Of a stretch of DNA of 64,000 nucleotides, positions 50,277 through 58,228 are shown piece after piece. The stretch spans positions 1,550,001 to 1,614,000 of the forward strand of contig NZ_CP097263.1 of assembly GCF_028622115.1 (NCBI RefSeq), given 5' to 3'. Source of the DNA: Kutzneria chonburiensis (lineage in GTDB: Bacteria; Actinomycetota; Actinomycetes; Mycobacteriales; Pseudonocardiaceae). The translations under genes were made by a program, and so were the position numbers. The notes under the pieces were generated by a model. It had not been told where the DNA came from and ran no database searches. It saw only the letters and a list, made by a program, of their open reading frames with translations. Position 1 is the stretch's first letter; each line of letters starts with the position of its first letter.

Positions 50277-50971
50277 CCGTGATCGACGACTGGCGGGCCG
50301 GCCGCAACCGGGTCATTCGACGCGCCGCCGCCGTTCGATCACGGGGCGAGGGCCCGCAGCTGACCACCGTTGTGCTCGACCTTGGTGGCGTGGTCGTGCC
50401 GACGCTGTTCGAGGTGGTGGACGAGCCCGGCTTCCCGGCCGGGCCGTTCGGCGACGACCCGCTGTATGCCGGCGTCGAGCAGGGACGGCTGCAAGAGCGT
50501 GACTACTGGGCCGCGGTGGCCCGTTGCCGTCCTGACCTCGACATCGGCCGCTATATGCGGACGCGCCTCGGCGTGCGGGCCGAGATCCGCACCCTGCTCG
50601 CCCGCATCGGCGGCCGAGTGCGGGTGGTAGCGCTAACAAACGATATGGCGCACTGGTTCGGCGCCGACTGGGCCACCAGCCTTGCCGAGCTCGACCGCTT
50701 CGACCTGCTGCTCGAGGCCGCCACATCCGGCGTCCTCAAACCCGACCCCGCCGTGTTCCGGTGGGCATTGCAGCTGGTGGGCGAGCCCGCCGACCGGTGC
50801 TTGTTCGTCGATGACCTACCCAGCAACCTGCGCGGCGCGCAGGCCGTGGGCATGGCCGTCGAGCACTTCCGGGTCGACGACCCGGCCGGTTCGGTGCGGC
50901 GGGTGTTGGACCGGCTCGGCATCGACGGGAGCGAACCCCATTCCCGCGTCTACCATCCGGAGCGGCCATGA
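50273..50971 (+). CDS. HAD-superfamily phosphatase (subfamily IA)
   Basis: The 232-residue protein shows all four HAD motifs: VVLDLGGVVVPTLFEVVD (with LG replacing DxD spacing, nucleophile Asp), ALTNDMAHWF, ATSGVLKPDPAVF (Lys) and CLFVDDLPSNLRGA. It is expected to hydrolyse a phosphate ester. GTG 50273 overlaps the previous stop. Placement after the split dikinase suggests it removes the phosphate that enzyme adds, or a side product. Confidence 0.88.
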   Translation: MTVIDDWRAGRNRVIRRAAAVRSRGEGPQLTTVVLDLGGVVVPTLFEVVDEPGFPAGPFGDDPLYAGVEQGRLQERDYWAAVARCRPDLDIGRYMRTRLGVRAEIRTLLARIGGRVRVVALTNDMAHWFGADWATSLAELDRFDLLLEAATSGVLKPDPAVFRWALQLVGEPADRCLFVDDLPSNLRGAQAVGMAVEHFRVDDPAGSVRRVLDRLGIDGSEPHSRVYHPERP

Positions 50972-51600
50972 CTGTCCACTTGGTACGGCACGGCGAGACG
51001 TCCAGCTACGACAGCGACGCCGGTCTGACCCCTCGGGGCGTGGCTCAGGCCGAGACCTGGGCCACCGCCTTCGCCGCCGAGCTCGACGGCGCGCACGTCG
51101 CCTTCGGTTATGCCCCCACGGCCCGTGCTTATGAGACCGCTTTGGCCATACAGCGGATCGTCCGCCCACACGGCCGGTGCGTCGAGCTGGCCGCGTTCCG
51201 CAACCTCCAGGTTTTGGTCGACGGTATGGAGTTCGAGCCCACCCAGGTCCGCCAGCGAGCCATGACCGAGGACCGCGGTTGGGCCGTCGAGGCCCGGCGT
51301 TTTTGGCAGGCGCACGAACGCGGTGACGCCATGCGCTTCTGGCTCACGACTCCCTTGCTGTGGCACGAGAGCCCCGCCGCCGTCGTCCGCCGCTTCCTCA
51401 CTGCCGTGATCGACCACGACGAGTCCGATCACCTCGTCGTCGCCACCCACTCCGGCTGCCTCCGGGCCATCGTCGCCTGGGCCAAGGGCTCCGATCCCGG
51501 CGAGCCCGACAACGCCGAGTCGGTGTCGCTGCGCCGCACCGGTGATCACGTCGAGATCCGTTGTCGCGGCGAGGAGTTCCGGTGCGAACTGCCGAGCTAG
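50968..51600 (+). CDS. Histidine phosphatase (phosphoglycerate mutase-like)
   Basis: The 210-residue protein has the RHG motif (VHLVRHGETSSYDSDAGLTP, His9), YAPTARAYETALAI with the second Arg, and the second His in HLVVATHSGCLRA. It is a small-molecule phosphatase. It is the last gene of the rightward operon and overlaps the HAD gene by four bases. Its TAG stop shares CTAG with the stop of the convergent rhodanese gene. The C-terminal RCRGEEFRCELPS tail is Cys-containing. Confidence 0.9.
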   Translation: MTVHLVRHGETSSYDSDAGLTPRGVAQAETWATAFAAELDGAHVAFGYAPTARAYETALAIQRIVRPHGRCVELAAFRNLQVLVDGMEFEPTQVRQRAMTEDRGWAVEARRFWQAHERGDAMRFWLTTPLLWHESPAAVVRRFLTAVIDHDESDHLVVATHSGCLRAIVAWAKGSDPGEPDNAESVSLRRTGDHVEIRCRGEEFRCELPS

Positions 51601-51947
51601 TGTGAGCTCTCCGTCGGCAGGCCGGCGGTCACCCAGTCCTCGATGCCCTCGCGGTACTTGAACACGCTGGAATAGCCCAGGTTGAGCAGTTCGAGGCCGA
51701 CGAGCTCGCTGTTGCGGCACGGCACGTTGGCGCAGTAGACGACGATGGTGGCGTCGCGGTCGGGCAGCACGTCGGGGGCGCAAGCGCGGGTGAACGCGGC
51801 GGCGTCCTCGTAGGGGAAGCCGGGGATGTTCACGGCGGTCTCGATGTGCTCCTTCTCGTAGTAGGCCAACGGCATGGTGTCGACGACGGTCACCTCGCCG
51901 GCGTCGATGGCGGCCTTCAGGTCCTGTCGGGTGATCAGCGGAACCAC
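51597..51947 (-). CDS. Rhodanese-like sulfurtransferase
   Basis: The 116-residue single rhodanese domain reads VPLITRQDLKAAIDAGEVTV, HIETAVNIPGFPYEDAAAF, and an active-site loop with Cys in VVYCANVPCRNSE. It moves sulfur as a Cys persulfide. GTG 51947 is preceded by AAAGGAG. It lies 20 bases after the cyclodipeptide synthase and is probably co-transcribed with it. A second Cys five residues after the first is unusual and may act as a resolving residue. Confidence 0.9.
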   Translation of the reverse strand: MVPLITRQDLKAAIDAGEVTVVDTMPLAYYEKEHIETAVNIPGFPYEDAAAFTRACAPDVLPDRDATIVVYCANVPCRNSELVGLELLNLGYSSVFKYREGIEDWVTAGLPTESSH

Positions 51948-51967
51948 GGCTGGAGCTCCTTTCACGG

Positions 51968-52651
51968 TCAGACCGGGACGACGGCCTCGGCGGACAGTAC
52001 GAGAAAGCCCTGGGCGGGAACGGGGCGGCGGGCGAGTGAGCCGAGATAGAGCCGTTCGAGGAAAGAGACGCGCTGGTGGTAGACGAAAACGGAGGAGGAA
52101 ACGCCGACAATGCCTGGGGTGTCGAGGAACAGCGGGAGCTCGGCGAGGAAATAGCGTACGGCCAACAGACGCTGGCGCTCGGTCGGTTCCTGGCCGGCCG
52201 GGAGGCGCTTGGCCAGGACCCACTCGGAACTGGCCATCGTCTGATCCCGGAAGACGTTGTCCGACTGGAAAAGGCGGATCACGTCGTCATGGATGCGGTG
52301 GTACGCGGCGTTGTCCTGTAATCGCGCGGAGTCGAGGACGCGTCTGCCGGCGTCGCGAACGCCGATGTCGGCCAAGGCCCGGCCGATGCGGTTGAGCACG
52401 AGATTGCCCTGCCGGCGGGCCTTGTGCCGGGCCCGGGCGGGCTCGTAGCCCAAGGCCTCCAAGGTGTAGGCGGCGGGTTCGTTCGGCACGAAGAAGTGGA
52501 AGTCGGAGAAGGTCCGTCGGGCCCAGGCCGCAAGCGCGGCGATGCGCTCGGCGGTGTAGTAGCCGTTGAACGGGCTGACGCCGATGCAGGCATGCGCGCC
52601 GGTGTCACGCACGGCGGCACAGCGTGGGGTCAGTGGATCCTCGGTGAACAC
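51968..52651 (-). CDS. tRNA-dependent cyclodipeptide synthase (AlbC family, NYH type)
   Basis: The 227-residue enzyme joins two aminoacyl-tRNA residues into a cyclic dipeptide. Ser26 in IGVSPFNGYY is the nucleophile, with Tyr167 and Glu171 in RYFLAELPLFL, and Asn29, Tyr191 and His192 (VFVYHQR). Spacing equals that of AlbC (Ser37, Asn40, Tyr178, Glu182, Tyr202, His203), so it is of the NYH subfamily. The basic patch RARHKARRQGNLVLNRIGRA binds tRNA. GTG 52651 follows AGGAGAGCC. A tRNA-Cys gene ends 23 bases upstream. No P450 or cyclodipeptide oxidase is adjacent. Confidence 0.93.
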   Translation of the reverse strand: MFTEDPLTPRCAAVRDTGAHACIGVSPFNGYYTAERIAALAAWARRTFSDFHFFVPNEPAAYTLEALGYEPARARHKARRQGNLVLNRIGRALADIGVRDAGRRVLDSARLQDNAAYHRIHDDVIRLFQSDNVFRDQTMASSEWVLAKRLPAGQEPTERQRLLAVRYFLAELPLFLDTPGIVGVSSSVFVYHQRVSFLERLYLGSLARRPVPAQGFLVLSAEAVVPV

Positions 52652-52674
52652 AACGGCTCTCCTGTCGCGAAAGG

Positions 52675-52749
52675 TGGAGGCGGAGGCGGGAATCGAACCC
52701 GCGTACGGGGTTTTGCAGACCCCTGCCTGAACCACTCGGCCACCCCGCC
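52675..52749 (-). tRNA. tRNA-Cys (anticodon GCA) with encoded CCA
   Basis: All arms fold. The acceptor is GGCGGGG/CTCCGCC (one G-U), the D-arm is GCCGAGTGGTTCAGGC, the anticodon stem GGGGT/ACCCC has loop CTGCAAA, and the T-arm is GCGGG-TTCGATT-CCCGC. The discriminator is U73, the Cys identity base, and CCA is encoded (52675-52677). It lies between the thioredoxin and cyclodipeptide synthase genes on the same strand. Confidence 0.96.
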
Positions 52750-52786
52750 GGTGTTCCGGCCCACGGCATGGGCCGGAACGGCGGGA

Positions 52787-53227
52787 TCAGCCCTTGGCCA
52801 GCTGGTCCTTGATGTACTTCTCCAACGCGGCCGGGTCGCCGTCGTAGCCGATCTGCCGGCTGTCCTTGAGCTCCTCGGAGTTGCGCACCGGGGCCAGCGT
52901 CGGGATGTACTCGATCTTGTACTGGTCGGCGATGGCCTTGTTGTTGTCCACGTCGACCGAGGCCAGCGTCCACTTGCCGGCGTCGGCCCCCTCCTTGGCC
53001 AGCTTCTCGATGACCGGCTTCATGGCCTGACACGGCCCACACCAGGTGGCGTTGAAGTCGAAGATCACGAGCTTGTCGGCCGACGACTTGAGCACCGAGT
53101 CGTAGTTGGCCGCGGTGACCTCGACGATGTTGTCGTCGGTGGTGGCCGCGGAGGCCGGGACCATCGTGCTGAGCATGGTGGCGGCCGAGACGGCCACCGC
53201 GCCGGTGAGCATGGCGATCTTGCGCAT
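52787..53227 (-). CDS. Secreted thioredoxin
   Basis: The 146-residue protein has a signal peptide (MRKIAMLTGAVAVSAATMLS to PASA), then a thioredoxin fold with FDFNATWCGPCQAMKPVIEK (redox Cys pair) and the cis-Pro in EYIPTLAP. It reduces or isomerises disulfides outside the membrane. It is 13 bases downstream of the M1-like gene and 37 bases before tRNA-Cys, all on one strand. Confidence 0.93.
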   Translation of the reverse strand: MRKIAMLTGAVAVSAATMLSTMVPASAATTDDNIVEVTAANYDSVLKSSADKLVIFDFNATWCGPCQAMKPVIEKLAKEGADAGKWTLASVDVDNNKAIADQYKIEYIPTLAPVRNSEELKDSRQIGYDGDPAALEKYIKDQLAKG

Positions 53228-53240
53228 GGGTTCTCCTTGG

Positions 53241-54665
53241 TTACTTGGCGGGGTAGAGGAACTTGTCGTCGGGGATCTTGGTGGTGTGCAGCCAGGCGGC
53301 GAAGAAGTCGGTGAGATCCAGCTGGGTGGCCGCCTTGACGTAGAGCTCCCAGTCGTACCAGCCTTGGTTCCACCAGTTCTTGTTGATCTTCGCGTAGTTG
53401 ACCAGCAGCTTGCCGAACTTGTCGTCGCCGATGCGCTGGCGCAGCGCGTGCACGAACAGCAAGCCCTTGTCGGTGGCCGAGAACTCCTGTCCGGCGCCGG
53501 GATTCTCCAGGTCGACCGACCAGAAGCCGGGATCGTCCCGAGTGGACTCGACGATCGCCTTGTAGCGGTCGTCGAGGTTCACGCCGTGCTTGGCGTCCCA
53601 CATCCACGTGGCGTACTGGGCGAAACAGTCGGCCATGCAGAGGTCTTTCCACATCTTGATGGTCAACGCGTTGCCCCACCATTGGTACGCCATGGCGTGG
53701 ATGAGGGTGTTCACATCGGCGTCGGCACCGAGAAACGGCCGGCCCTGTGCCGGCGAAGTGCCCGGCGTGGCGAGGAAAACGCCGCCGAGCGCGTCCTCGG
53801 GGTAAGCGCCGAAGGTGGCCTTGAGGAAGTCCATGACCTCGGGCAGTTTCGCGGCCAGCTCGTGGTTGCTGCCGGGCGCGAAAGCGTTTACCACCGCGGT
53901 TCCGTCAGCGAGCTTGGACTGCTCGAACTGGTAGTGGTCGATGCCGATGGAGATCGACTGCGGCGGTGCACTGGTGGTTTCCTTCCAGTGGAAGGTGGTC
54001 TTGCCGTCGGCGGTGGTGGACGGCTGCTGGTTGCCGATCGACACCACCGACCATCCATTCGGGACGGTCGCGGTGAGATCGAAGGTGGCCCGGGCCACCT
54101 GGGTGTCGTTGACCGGGAACCAGGTCCGAGCGGCGTGCGGCAGGCCGGCGGCCATCGCGCCGCCGTCGGGCAGGATCTGCCAGCCGGTTTTGCCCTGCGG
54201 GGTGTCGATCGACTCCGGCGTGCCCGAATAGGTGATCTCCACGATGAGTGCGGCGTCCTTGTCCAGCACCGTGGCCGGCACGATCACCAACTCGTGTTCA
54301 TCGGCCCGGGAGAACTGGGCGTCGGCACCGTTCACCTTCACCGAGGACACCTGAAGTCCTTGCAGGTCAAGGTTGAACTGCTTGAGCCGCTGGAGCGTCT
54401 TGGCCGTCACCACGGCCTTGCCGACGAGCTTGCGGCAGGCCGGGTCGTAGCTGATGTCGACCTTGTAGTCGGCGACGGTGTACCCGCCGTTGCCGTCCTT
54501 GGGGTAGTACGGATCCCGGCCGAGCACCACCCCGTTCGGCTCGACGTGCACCCAGCCGTCGGTGCCGATCTCCGGGTCGTCGGCCGCGTGCGCCGGCGCG
54601 GCGGCGAAGCCGATCGACGCGGACAGGCAGCACACCAGCAGGACGTGGACGGGCCTACGACGCAT
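53241..54665 (-). CDS. Secreted M1-peptidase-like protein with degenerate zinc site
   Basis: The 474-residue protein has a signal peptide and the M1 aminopeptidase layout (N-terminal beta domain YKVDISYDPACRKLVGKAVV, then the thermolysin-like domain). The zinc motif that should read HELAHQWWG is HAMAYQWWG (323-331). Glu, the general base, is Ala, and the second His is Tyr. The third ligand in NEGF is ADCF (Glu to Asp). It is therefore predicted to be catalytically dead, perhaps a binding protein. It is followed 13 bases later by a secreted thioredoxin. Confidence 0.85.
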   Translation of the reverse strand: MRRRPVHVLLVCCLSASIGFAAAPAHAADDPEIGTDGWVHVEPNGVVLGRDPYYPKDGNGGYTVADYKVDISYDPACRKLVGKAVVTAKTLQRLKQFNLDLQGLQVSSVKVNGADAQFSRADEHELVIVPATVLDKDAALIVEITYSGTPESIDTPQGKTGWQILPDGGAMAAGLPHAARTWFPVNDTQVARATFDLTATVPNGWSVVSIGNQQPSTTADGKTTFHWKETTSAPPQSISIGIDHYQFEQSKLADGTAVVNAFAPGSNHELAAKLPEVMDFLKATFGAYPEDALGGVFLATPGTSPAQGRPFLGADADVNTLIHAMAYQWWGNALTIKMWKDLCMADCFAQYATWMWDAKHGVNLDDRYKAIVESTRDDPGFWSVDLENPGAGQEFSATDKGLLFVHALRQRIGDDKFGKLLVNYAKINKNWWNQGWYDWELYVKAATQLDLTDFFAAWLHTTKIPDDKFLYPAK

Positions 54666-56050
54666 GGGAAAACAACCACCTTCGGATCGTCCGTCGACAC
54701 GGAACTCGACAACTGACGTCGTGGCCGGGGCATCGGCCGCGCTCGGGGCCTGCCCGGCGGCCCTGCGGGCCCATGGCCGGCGGGCCAGCAGCAGGTACAG
54801 CACGAAGGAGACGAGAATGGAGTTGAGGCTGGGGATGCCGATGTCGACGGTCAGCCCGACGGCCGCGCCGGCGACCCAGGCGATCAGCCCGCGCGGCTCC
54901 CAGTCCGGTGTCTCGGCCGGAAGCCGGCCGGTGGCGCGGGATTCGTCCAGCGCGGCGCGCCAGCGGCGGACGAAGTAGTACTCGGCGACGAACACGCCGG
55001 CCACCGGCGGCGTGATCACGCCGAGCACGGTGAGGAAAGACGTGAAGTGGTCGAGGATGCCCAGCGCGGACAGCACCGAGCCGACGAGGCCGAGGCCCAG
55101 TGCCGCACTGACCCGTCGGATCCGCTTGCGGCCCAAGGCATCGACCGCATTGACCAGGCCAAGCGACGCGCAGTACAGGTTGACGTCGTTGACCTTGACG
55201 ATCGCCGCGACCAGGATCAGCGTGCCGATCACACCGGAGGACGAGGTCACGATGCCGACGATGTCGGCCGATTTCGCCGCGTGGGCCAGCAGAATCCCGA
55301 TCACCCCGGCCCCGCACTCGCCGAGTGTTACCGCCAACACTGTTTGCTTGACAACGTCTCCGGCCGTGCGGTTGAACCGGGTCAGGTCCGGGGTCATGAT
55401 CGCGCCCATGATGAAGCCGCCGGCCACGATGGTCGCGCCCTGCGCGATGGTCATCGCCGGGCCCGGGGAGGGCCCGAGGTCAGCTCGGCCAGCGAGTGCT
55501 CGCCGAGGTAGCGGACGACGCAGTAGCCGGCCAGCAGCACGAACGCCGGCACCGTGATGTACGCGGTCCAGGCCATGGACACGAAGCCGCCGGTGGCGAT
55601 GAGCGCGACGACCACGCCGCCGGCCAGCGCCCACACCCAGGTCGGCGGGCCGCCGGCGATGGTGTGCAGTCCCTCCGCGAACGCCCCGGACTGCACGCCG
55701 AACCAGCCGGTGAGGCTGACCGTCAGCAGCAGTCCGACCAGCGCGGATCCCTTGCGGCCGAAGCCGCCCCAGCGGCTGAGCATGGACATCGACAGACCCT
55801 CGCGGGCGCCGGCCGCGCCGAGCAGGACCGTGACCACTTCCAGCATGGCCACGCCCAGCACCATCGCGATGACGGCGTCCCAGAAGGTCATTCCGAAACC
55901 GAGCGCGGAACCGATCAGGAACTGCGAAAAGGACGAGATCTGCCCCAGTCGCTGCACCGCGACGCCGAACCAGGAACGGCGGGCGTGTGCCGGCATGCGG
56001 CTGATCGAGTAGTCATCGGTTCCCGGAATGATCCGGTCGTCGTTGCTCAT
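54666..56050 (-). pseudogene. NCS1-type cytosine/purine permease, frameshifted and lacking its stop
   Basis: The N-terminal half (56050 to 55451) reads as an NCS1 permease (SNDDRIIPGTDDYSISRMPA, MTFWDAVIAMVLGVAML, LSRWGGFGRKGSALVGLLL, WFGVQSGAFAEGLHTIAG). It stops at TGA in the GC run near 55460. The homology resumes one frame over (AMTIAQGATIVAGGFIMGAI, MTPDLTRFNRTAGDV, VNDVNLYCASLGLVNAVDAL, NSILVSFVLYLLLARRPW). That frame has no stop and runs directly into the M1-like gene. Either the gene has decayed or one base is wrong in the run of G and C; the missing stop remains in either case. Confidence 0.75.
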
Positions 56051-56334
56051 TCAACGACCCGATCGCGTTATGTGAACCCGTTTCTCATTATGCGGTTCAC
56101 GGGTCATGGCCGCCTCGCTCCGATCGACGCCGACGCTCCGCGGGCTGCGGATCTGCCTCCGATCATGTGGGCGGCGAGCGGGCTTCGGGTACTGCCGGAT
56201 GGTCATGTCACCGCGTTATAACCACAGATCTGGCCACCATGAGCCGACCTCACGTGCACGATACGACCGCGGTATTACCCTGCAACCGACGAAAGTAGGT
56301 AACCGGACACCCGTGGCCGAACTATCGTTCTGGA
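56051..56334. promoter_or_regulatory. Divergent promoter region with an inverted repeat
   Basis: No gene is seen. GTGAACC (56072-56078) and GGTTCAC (56094-56100) are perfect inverted 7-mers 15 bases apart, close to the permease start. This suits a LysR-type or similar operator. The rest has no clear structure. Confidence 0.4.
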
Positions 56335-57267
56335 GTGGAGTTAGGGATCAGACACCTGAGGGTTCTTCGGTCGATCGAACAGAACGGCAGCCTCACCAGA
56401 GCGGCGGCCGAACTGAGACTGCCTCAGGCCTCCCTGAGCCACCAGCTCCGAAGAATTGAATCGACCGTCGGCGGCTCGATATTCGAACGCGACCACCTCG
56501 GCGTGCGGGCCACGCCGCTGGGGCAGGCGCTGCTCGGCCGGGCCCGGGCGGTGGTGACCGCTTTCGACGAGCTGGACCGGGAGTTCCACCGCGGGCCGGC
56601 GCGGGCCGACCAGCCGTTCCGGATCGACTGGCAGAGCGCCGACCTGCTCGGCGTGCTGGCCGACGCGCTGCGCGACATCGCGCCGACCAAGCAGCTCACC
56701 GGCCGGGCCGACCCGTGGCAGTCGCGCCTGCTGACCAAGCTCGTCGAGGACGACGTGGACGCCGCGCTGCTGTGCGACCTCAGCCCGCAGATCCCTCGGC
56801 CGGACGGGATCGCGAGCGCCGCGCTGATCGCCGAGCCGGTGTTCGTGGCCGTGCGCTCCTCGCACCCGTTCGCCGACGCCGACGAGATCCGCCTGGCTGA
56901 CCTGGTCGGTGAGCCGTGGATTCTGCCGGCGGGGCTGGACTTTCTGGGCTCGCGGCTGCGTGAGCTGTGCGAGCGGGACGGGGCGCCGCTGCGGGTGTGG
57001 GTGGACGTCGACGCGGCCGACGTCCGGGCCGATCTGGTGGCCGGTGGGCACGGCGTGAGCCCGTCCCGGCCGGTACGGCCGTCGAGGCCTGGCATCGTGG
57101 TCAAGCCGTTGGCCGGGAATCCGTTGGTGCTGAGGCACTTCCTGGCCTGGCGGACCGACGGCGAGTTCGCCGTGGCCGCCCAGCGGATCTGTGCCGCGAT
57201 GGTCGACGGCTACCGCCGTCGGGTGGCGGCCGATGACGGCTTCCTGTGGCGGGCCGATGGGCTTTGA
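56335..57267 (+). CDS. LysR family transcriptional regulator
   Basis: The 310-residue protein has the LysR HTH (LGIRHLRVLRSIEQNGSLTR, AAAELRLPQASLSHQLRRIE) and a PBP2-like effector domain (LIAEPVFVAVRSSHPFADAD, LVGEPWILPAGLDFLGSRLR). It is divergent from the broken permease, its possible former target. It overlaps the next LysR gene by 11 bases, an uncommon tandem pair. Confidence 0.9.
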   Translation: MELGIRHLRVLRSIEQNGSLTRAAAELRLPQASLSHQLRRIESTVGGSIFERDHLGVRATPLGQALLGRARAVVTAFDELDREFHRGPARADQPFRIDWQSADLLGVLADALRDIAPTKQLTGRADPWQSRLLTKLVEDDVDAALLCDLSPQIPRPDGIASAALIAEPVFVAVRSSHPFADADEIRLADLVGEPWILPAGLDFLGSRLRELCERDGAPLRVWVDVDAADVRADLVAGGHGVSPSRPVRPSRPGIVVKPLAGNPLVLRHFLAWRTDGEFAVAAQRICAAMVDGYRRRVAADDGFLWRADGL

Positions 57268-58228
57268 GGTGCGGCAGCTCCGCCTGGTGGCGGCGATCGG
57301 CCGGGAGGGCAACCTGTCCCGGGCCGCCTCGGCGCTCGGCGTCAGCCAGCCCGCGGTCAGCTGCCAGCTCAGCCGGCTGGAGAAACAGCTGGGTTATCGG
57401 CTGTTCGAACGTAACGACAATGGCGTTACTCCCACCCCCATGGGCGAGGCGCTGCTACGGCGCGTCGACTCCGTGCTGCCGCTGATGGACGACCTGCTCA
57501 CCGACATCGAGCAGCGCACGGTGGTCAACGCCGTGCCGGCCGTGCTGCGGGTGGGTGCGGTGTGCAGCGCCATCGCCGGCCGGATCGGTGGGCTCGTGGC
57601 CGGGGCCGTGCAGAGCGGGACCGTGTCCGTGCAGATCGACGACTGCGTGCTGCGGCTGCTCGACATGGTCGGGGACCGGCGGCTCGACCTGGCCGCGATC
57701 AAGGAGTACCCGGGCTACGAGCATCCGCTGCCGCCGCAGGTCCGGGTCACCGCGTTCATGGCCGATCCGACCGCGGTCCTGCTGCCCGAGGGGCATCCGC
57801 TGGCTGCCCGGGACGTGGTCGAGCTCGGCGACCTGCGGGAGGAGGAGTGGGTGCTGCACCCGGTGGACTCCTCCCGCTTCCACGAGTACCTGTTCGCCAG
57901 TTGCGCCGCGCTCGGGTTCCGGCCGCGGATCACCCATCAGTGCGCCAGCGAGCAGGCGTCGCTCCAGGTCGTGCGCAACGGGGCGATCAGCCTGTCCCAG
58001 GCCGGCTCACCGGCGCTGGCGCCGGGCATCGCCTGCCGGCTGCTCGGCCGGAATGCGCTCTCCCGCAAGCACGCCTTGGCGTGGCGGCTCGACAGCCCGC
58101 TCGCCGCCGCGGCGGCCGACCTCGTCGAGGAGCTACGCAAGGTGTACTGGCACGAGGCCCGCGACAGCCCGTTGTTCGACCACTGGGGCACTGAGCCGTC
58201 CAAATGGGAGCTGTCAGAGACCCGATAG
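57257..58228 (+). CDS. LysR family transcriptional regulator
   Basis: The 323-residue protein has the HTH FEVRQLRLVAAIGREGNLSR, AASALGVSQPAVSCQLSRLE and a C-terminal sensor (VRVTAFMADPTAVLLPEGHP, ISLSQAGSPALAPGIACRLL). The N-terminal FxxRQLRL pattern and tandem layout suggest it arose by duplication with the preceding gene. Its end overlaps the convergent DinB-like gene by 15 bases. Target unknown. Confidence 0.9.
   Translation: MGFEVRQLRLVAAIGREGNLSRAASALGVSQPAVSCQLSRLEKQLGYRLFERNDNGVTPTPMGEALLRRVDSVLPLMDDLLTDIEQRTVVNAVPAVLRVGAVCSAIAGRIGGLVAGAVQSGTVSVQIDDCVLRLLDMVGDRRLDLAAIKEYPGYEHPLPPQVRVTAFMADPTAVLLPEGHPLAARDVVELGDLREEEWVLHPVDSSRFHEYLFASCAALGFRPRITHQCASEQASLQVVRNGAISLSQAGSPALAPGIACRLLGRNALSRKHALAWRLDSPLAAAAADLVEELRKVYWHEARDSPLFDHWGTEPSKWELSETR

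Noticed and set aside
52675-52749. tRNA-Cys as an integration site for a mobile element
   Set aside because: No integrase, no repeat of the tRNA 3' end and no foreign gene content is visible nearby.
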